From: an uncultured Clostridia bacterium
Lineage (GTDB): Bacteria; Bacillota_A; Clostridia; Oscillospirales; Acutalibacteraceae
Assembly: GCA_937891215.1 (NCBI GenBank)
Contig: CALAEU010000019.1
Location: 1-7,277 of the forward strand
Direction: 5' to 3'
DNA: 7,277 nucleotides
The notes below the pieces were generated by a model. The model searched no databases and had not been told where the DNA came from. It worked only from the letters and a program-made list of their open reading frames with translations. Shown here piece after piece: positions 4,161 to 7,277 of the stretch (the first letter of the stretch is position 1; each line of letters opens with the position of its first letter). The position numbers and the translations under genes are program-made.

Positions 4161-6743
4161 ATGAAATTCAAAAAAATTATTTGTTTCCTTTTAGCAGTTA
4201 TAATGACATTTTTGGCTACATCATCTAATGTTGTGGCTTTTGCTGCTGCGCCTTCATACCCCGAAGGTGTTACAGAAACTGAAGCAAACAACGCACTTAT
4301 TGGTACAGAAGAATTGCTTTCATATATTTTAAAAAGTTATTTAAAAACAGATTTGAAAACAGTATTGGAGCCAATGATTTATAATGACCAGGTTGTGTCA
4401 GAGTTGCTTGTTTCAATTTATGCACCAATGGAAGAAACTGCAAGTGACTTAAAAGCAATTGGCATTGATGTAACAATAAATGGTGTTGCAAAAGGTCTTA
4501 AAAAGTACCCGGATGTGCAGAATGCGCTTTTAAATGCAGGTAGTTTTCAAAATCTTGATTTAACAAATGTTAAATGGGGTATAACAGATAAAAACAGTTT
4601 TGCAAGAGCAATAAGTGCTACTTTAAGTCCTTTTAATAACATTTTGTTTATGCTTCTTTGTTCTGGTAAATATTCAGTTGCAAACTTTACAAAAATTGAA
4701 GGTGGCAATGGTTACGAAAATGCAATTGTGCCAATGCTTAACGCTTTAGGTTGTGAAGTAGAATTATCACAGGAAGAATTTAAAAATCAGGCAAAAGAAG
4801 ATAAATCTACAATGATTTATAACATTCTTATGTCAGCATTATCAATTGTTGATAAGTTAGAAGAAAAACCAATTGATATATTGGTAACGGTTTTACCATC
4901 TTTTGCATACTTTTGCGAAAGTGGTCAGATGGATGCTTGTTTCAGTAATCTTTTAGCACCAGTTAAAGAAAATGCATATATAAAACTTGCAATTCTTTTA
5001 AAAATCATTGACCTGGATTCAATGAAACTTGATGTAGAAGTAATGCTTAATGACGCACTCAGTAGTATGACTGCAGAAAGTGGTCTTACACTTCCACCAA
5101 TTGACTTTGAAACACTCAGTAAATGTGGTAGTAGTGATGGCGTTACTTTTACACCGAATAAGCCACTCGCTTATACAGTGATTTTTTCGTGGCTTGTGGA
5201 TGCTTTAAAACTTAATAAATCAGCATTACCTGAACTTTTGAAAGGCCTTAATTCTGGTAACACAAAAAATGATTTGTTGTCACCAGATATTCTTAATAAA
5301 CTTTTAGAAACAGATACAAAAAATGTTGTTAAAACAATTATTCTTCTTTTTAATGACAGTAAATTGGCAGATGCAAAACCTTACAATTTTCCGACAGTTA
5401 CATTCAGTCAGATTATCTACACACAGAATTTAGGTGAGAAAGATTTTACAAAAGTATTAAATGGAATAGATGATTTAATAGACGAATTTGTTCAGGAATA
5501 TACCGATTACAGAAAGTTAGAAACTCTTTTAAAGAATACTATTTATACAAATAAAACAGTTGGGGATCTTACACTTGGAATTTATTCTGCACTCGAAAAA
5601 GAAGGTGTATTAGAAATGCTTTCTGTTATGGGTGTGGATGCTACACCAAAAGGTGTTGCTTCACTTTTAACTGAATCTGAGTTTCTTCAGGTGAGAAACG
5701 CTTTATTAAGGGCGTCAGACTGGTCAAAAGTTAATTTCAACTTCGTAAGTTTTGGTTTTTATGACGGCAGAAGAACAGGTTTTGAAAACGCACTTGTAGC
5801 TATGCTTCGTCCGTTAATGCCACTTTTAGAAGTGGTGCTTAAAGGTGAAACTATTACCTTTATGAATAGTATAAAAATTACTGGTGGAGATGGTTATAAC
5901 ACCGCAATTATTCCTATATTAGAAGCACTCGGTTGCGACAATAAAAATATTAAAACTTACGAGCAGTATAAAAACGACACACGTAAAGATGCAGTATTAA
6001 GAAATATTACTACCCCTGTACTTGATTTGCTTGACGAATTATTTGAGAAGCCTGTAAAAACAGCACTTGATATTTTACCTAATGCACTTTATTTTATAGA
6101 CAGTGGTAATTTAGAAATCTGCATAACAAATCTCCTTCTTCCGATAAAAGCGTTACTCGAAAAAATTGAACCTATATACAAGGTTGAACTTGATACAGGT
6201 GCAATAAGTTCTTCAATGAACACAAACGATATTTTTAAATCTCTAGAAAAAGAATTAGGTCTTAAACTCAAAGACTTTAATTTAAAAGCACTTTACTCAT
6301 ACGGTGAAACAGAAACAAAGACTAGTAAACAAGTTTTAAATGGTAAAAATTCAACCTACACTTACATTAAAGCAGATAAAGAAGCACTTCTGCTCACTGT
6401 TTTAAGATATCTTGTAGACACTCTTAAATTACCGGAAAACAAAGGTGCTTTAAATGGATTGATGAGTGGCAGTGGTGCTGATAGTTTCGCACTTTACGCT
6501 TCACAGATATTTGAGCAATTTGAAAAAATGACAACTGACGAAATAGTTGAGTGGCTACACAATCTTCTCTTTAAAGAGCGTGCAATTGCTCCGCTTGAAG
6601 AGGGGGAAAGCTATAACCCGACAATTATTTACGAAGAGCCACCAAAGGATTACACAATTCTATTTGTAATTGGCGGTGTGGCACTTTTCGGTGCAGTTGT
6701 AGGGCTTGTGTTCTATCTTAATCGTAAGAAACTTTATTATTGA
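4161..6743 (+). CDS. Large secreted membrane-anchored protein with two copies of an uncharacterised helical module
   Basis: No known function is recognised. From the ATG at 4161 the protein has 860 residues. The N-terminus is a Sec signal peptide (MKFKKIICFLLAVIMTFLA..., cleavage likely near AFAAA, residues 26-30). The C-terminus has one transmembrane helix (about 831-852) followed by NRKKLYY, so most of the protein should sit outside the cell. Between them are two related modules, residues about 44-365 and 432-770. They share blocks such as IYxN, GVA, NALL, GGxGYxxAI, ALGC, EKP, SG...C..NLL.P.K and LVD.LKL. The modules look largely alpha-helical. Two cysteines, exactly 62 residues apart, recur in both (198/260 and 592/654). 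A GTG at 4152 in the same frame would add three residues, but GTGAT at 4152-4156 looks like the Shine-Dalgarno, so 4161 is preferred. An ABC ATPase gene follows after 11 bases, suggesting co-transcription. It could be a cell-surface adhesin or a transporter-associated protein; neither is demonstrated. Confidence 0.9.
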   Translation: MKFKKIICFLLAVIMTFLATSSNVVAFAAAPSYPEGVTETEANNALIGTEELLSYILKSYLKTDLKTVLEPMIYNDQVVSELLVSIYAPMEETASDLKAIGIDVTINGVAKGLKKYPDVQNALLNAGSFQNLDLTNVKWGITDKNSFARAISATLSPFNNILFMLLCSGKYSVANFTKIEGGNGYENAIVPMLNALGCEVELSQEEFKNQAKEDKSTMIYNILMSALSIVDKLEEKPIDILVTVLPSFAYFCESGQMDACFSNLLAPVKENAYIKLAILLKIIDLDSMKLDVEVMLNDALSSMTAESGLTLPPIDFETLSKCGSSDGVTFTPNKPLAYTVIFSWLVDALKLNKSALPELLKGLNSGNTKNDLLSPDILNKLLETDTKNVVKTIILLFNDSKLADAKPYNFPTVTFSQIIYTQNLGEKDFTKVLNGIDDLIDEFVQEYTDYRKLETLLKNTIYTNKTVGDLTLGIYSALEKEGVLEMLSVMGVDATPKGVASLLTESEFLQVRNALLRASDWSKVNFNFVSFGFYDGRRTGFENALVAMLRPLMPLLEVVLKGETITFMNSIKITGGDGYNTAIIPILEALGCDNKNIKTYEQYKNDTRKDAVLRNITTPVLDLLDELFEKPVKTALDILPNALYFIDSGNLEICITNLLLPIKALLEKIEPIYKVELDTGAISSSMNTNDIFKSLEKELGLKLKDFNLKALYSYGETETKTSKQVLNGKNSTYTYIKADKEALLLTVLRYLVDTLKLPENKGALNGLMSGSGADSFALYASQIFEQFEKMTTDEIVEWLHNLLFKERAIAPLEEGESYNPTIIYEEPPKDYTILFVIGGVALFGAVVGLVFYLNRKKLYY
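4290..5255 (+). repeat. Protein-level repeat, copy 1 of the surface-protein module
   Basis: Residues about 44-365 of the surface protein. Landmarks are LLSYILKSYLKTDLKTVLE, IYNDQVVSELLVSIY, GVAKGL, NALLNAG, GGNGYENAIVPMLNALGC, EEKPIDILVTVLPSFAYF, ACFSNLLAPVK and WLVDALKLNKSALPELLKGL. Each has a counterpart at the same relative place in copy 2. Similarity is clear in protein but diverged in DNA, so the duplication is old. Boundaries are approximate. Confidence 0.8.
5454..6470 (+). repeat. Protein-level repeat, copy 2 of the surface-protein module
   Basis: Residues about 432-770. Counterparts of the copy 1 landmarks are LNGIDDLIDEFVQEYTDYRK, IYTNKTVGDLTLGIY, GVASLL, NALLRAS, GGDGYNTAIIPILEALGC, FEKPVKTALDILPNALYF, ICITNLLLPIK and YLVDTLKLPENKGALNGL. 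Copy 2 carries extra residues around 536-570 and 715-735 relative to copy 1. About 65 residues link the two copies. Confidence 0.8.
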
Positions 6744-6746
6744 GGT
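6742..6746 (+). promoter_or_regulatory. Shine-Dalgarno of the ABC ATPase gene, overlapping the upstream stop
   Basis: GAGGT begins inside the TGA stop (6741-6743) of the surface-protein gene and lies 8 bases before the ATG at 6755. The spacing is good and fixes the start. It also suggests that the two genes share one transcript. Confidence 0.75.
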
Positions 6747-6754
6747 AAGAAGAA

Positions 6755-7277
6755 ATGTTAGTATTAAAAAATATAGTTAAAGATTATGTAACTGGTGATA
6801 CTACAGTTAGAGCGTTGAAGGGCGTAAGTATTAACTTCAGAGAAAATGAATTTGTTTCAATTTTAGGTCAGTCAGGCTGTGGTAAGACCACAACCTTAAG
6901 AATTATCGGAGGCTTTTTAGAGCCTACGAGTGGTGATGTTTTCTTTGAGGGAAAGCGTATCAACGGACTTCCTCCCCACAAAAGAAACGTTAATACCGTA
7001 TTCCAGCGTTATGCACTTTTCCCCCATCTTAACGTATATGAGAATATTGCCTTCGGACTTCGAGTAAAGAAGACCTCCGAAAAGGAAATAGTAAAAAGAG
7101 TCGGAGAAATGCTTGAGCTTGTAAACCTGAAGGGCTTTGAAAAGCGTAGCGTAAACCGACTTTCAGGCGGTCAGCAGCAGAGAGTTGCTATTGCAAGAGC
7201 ACTTGTAAAGATGCCTAGAGTTCTTCTTCTCGACGAGCCGCTTTCCAACCTTGACGCACAGCTTCGTGCGAGCATGA
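6755..7277 (+). CDS. ABC transporter ATP-binding protein, N-terminal part, possibly chimeric (3' end outside window)
   Basis: The first 174 residues of an ABC ATPase are present and the frame is open to the window end. All core motifs are seen: Walker [10 protein letters not shown] (38-46), Q-loop Gln84 in [21 protein letters not shown], signature LSGGQQQR (136-143), Walker B VLLLDEP (156-162) and D-loop SNLD (164-167). It would power a membrane transporter. Residues 1-46 ([20 protein letters not shown], then GQSGCGKTT) resemble the MacB-type ATPases fused to or paired with FtsX-like permeases. From residue 47 on ([29 protein letters not shown]) it resembles PotA-type spermidine/putrescine importer ATPases. 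GC rises from about 28% (6755-6860) to about 45% (6901-7260), and lysine codons shift to AAG. The gene may therefore be a recombinant or an assembly artefact, and no symbol is given. That it encodes an ABC ATPase is certain; the transported substrate is not. Confidence 0.9.
   Translation, partial: MLVLKNIVKDYVTGDTTVRALKGVSINFRENEFVSILGQSGCGKTTTLRIIGGFLEPTSGDVFFEGKRINGLPPHKRNVNTVFQRYALFPHLNVYENIAFGLRVKKTSEKEIVKRVGEMLELVNLKGFEKRSVNRLSGGQQQRVAIARALVKMPRVLLLDEPLSNLDAQLRASM

Noticed and set aside
4106..4291. - strand 61-codon frame across the divergent intergenic region and the signal-peptide coding part
   Set aside because: It overlaps the signal peptide of a clear gene, shows no ribosome binding site, and its product is of random appearance.
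7141..7277. A second junction in the ATPase, because SNLDAQLR resembles sugar- or iron-type importer ATPases more than PotA
   Set aside because: The region is short and strongly conserved across importer ATPases, and the extra rise in GC is small. There is not enough sequence to support a separate breakpoint.

Overview
The window looks like a piece of chromosome from a low-GC, anaerobic Gram-positive bacterium of the class Clostridia. The best guess is an uncultured gut member of the Ruminococcaceae/Oscillospirales. The evidence is AT-rich DNA with A/T-ending codons, the conserved Firmicutes order smc-ftsY, a lipoprotein with a lipobox, and a large secreted repeat protein. The species cannot be named from the sequence alone. 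Both ends cut through genes.

Region 1 (2-3569, + strand) is a housekeeping operon: the hinge-to-C-terminus part of the chromosome condensin SMC, then the signal recognition particle receptor FtsY, then a RdgB/HAM1-type XTP/dITP pyrophosphatase. ftsY and rdgB overlap by one base, and the rdgB ribosome binding site lies inside the last codons of ftsY. This FtsY is unusual. The acidic region that normally precedes the NG GTPase domain is missing from the N-terminus. A ~105-residue Glu-rich helical tail, ending in a basic-aromatic KKxGFFxRLF motif, is attached at the C-terminus instead. A hairpin followed by a T-run at 3590-3629 probably ends this operon.

Region 2 (3551-4160) holds a convergent gene on the - strand for a small lipoprotein of unknown function, whose 3' end overlaps rdgB and contains the operon terminator. 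It is followed by a 121-bp divergent intergenic region with a TATAAT box, a 12-bp palindrome and two tandem 11-bp repeats.

Region 3 (4161-7277, + strand) encodes an 860-residue secreted, membrane-anchored protein. It consists of a signal peptide, two copies of a large helical module of unknown function, and one C-terminal transmembrane helix. An ABC-transporter ATPase follows 11 bp later, with its Shine-Dalgarno overlapping the stop codon, and runs off the window. The first ~46 residues of that ATPase read like the MacB/FtsX-exporter class. The rest reads like a PotA-type importer ATPase, and base composition and lysine codon use change at the Walker A motif. This is either an assembly chimera or a real recombinant gene, and it is the point that most needs checking.

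No RNA genes, CRISPR arrays, insertion sequences or prophage genes were seen. No gene-free stretch exceeds 300 bases.
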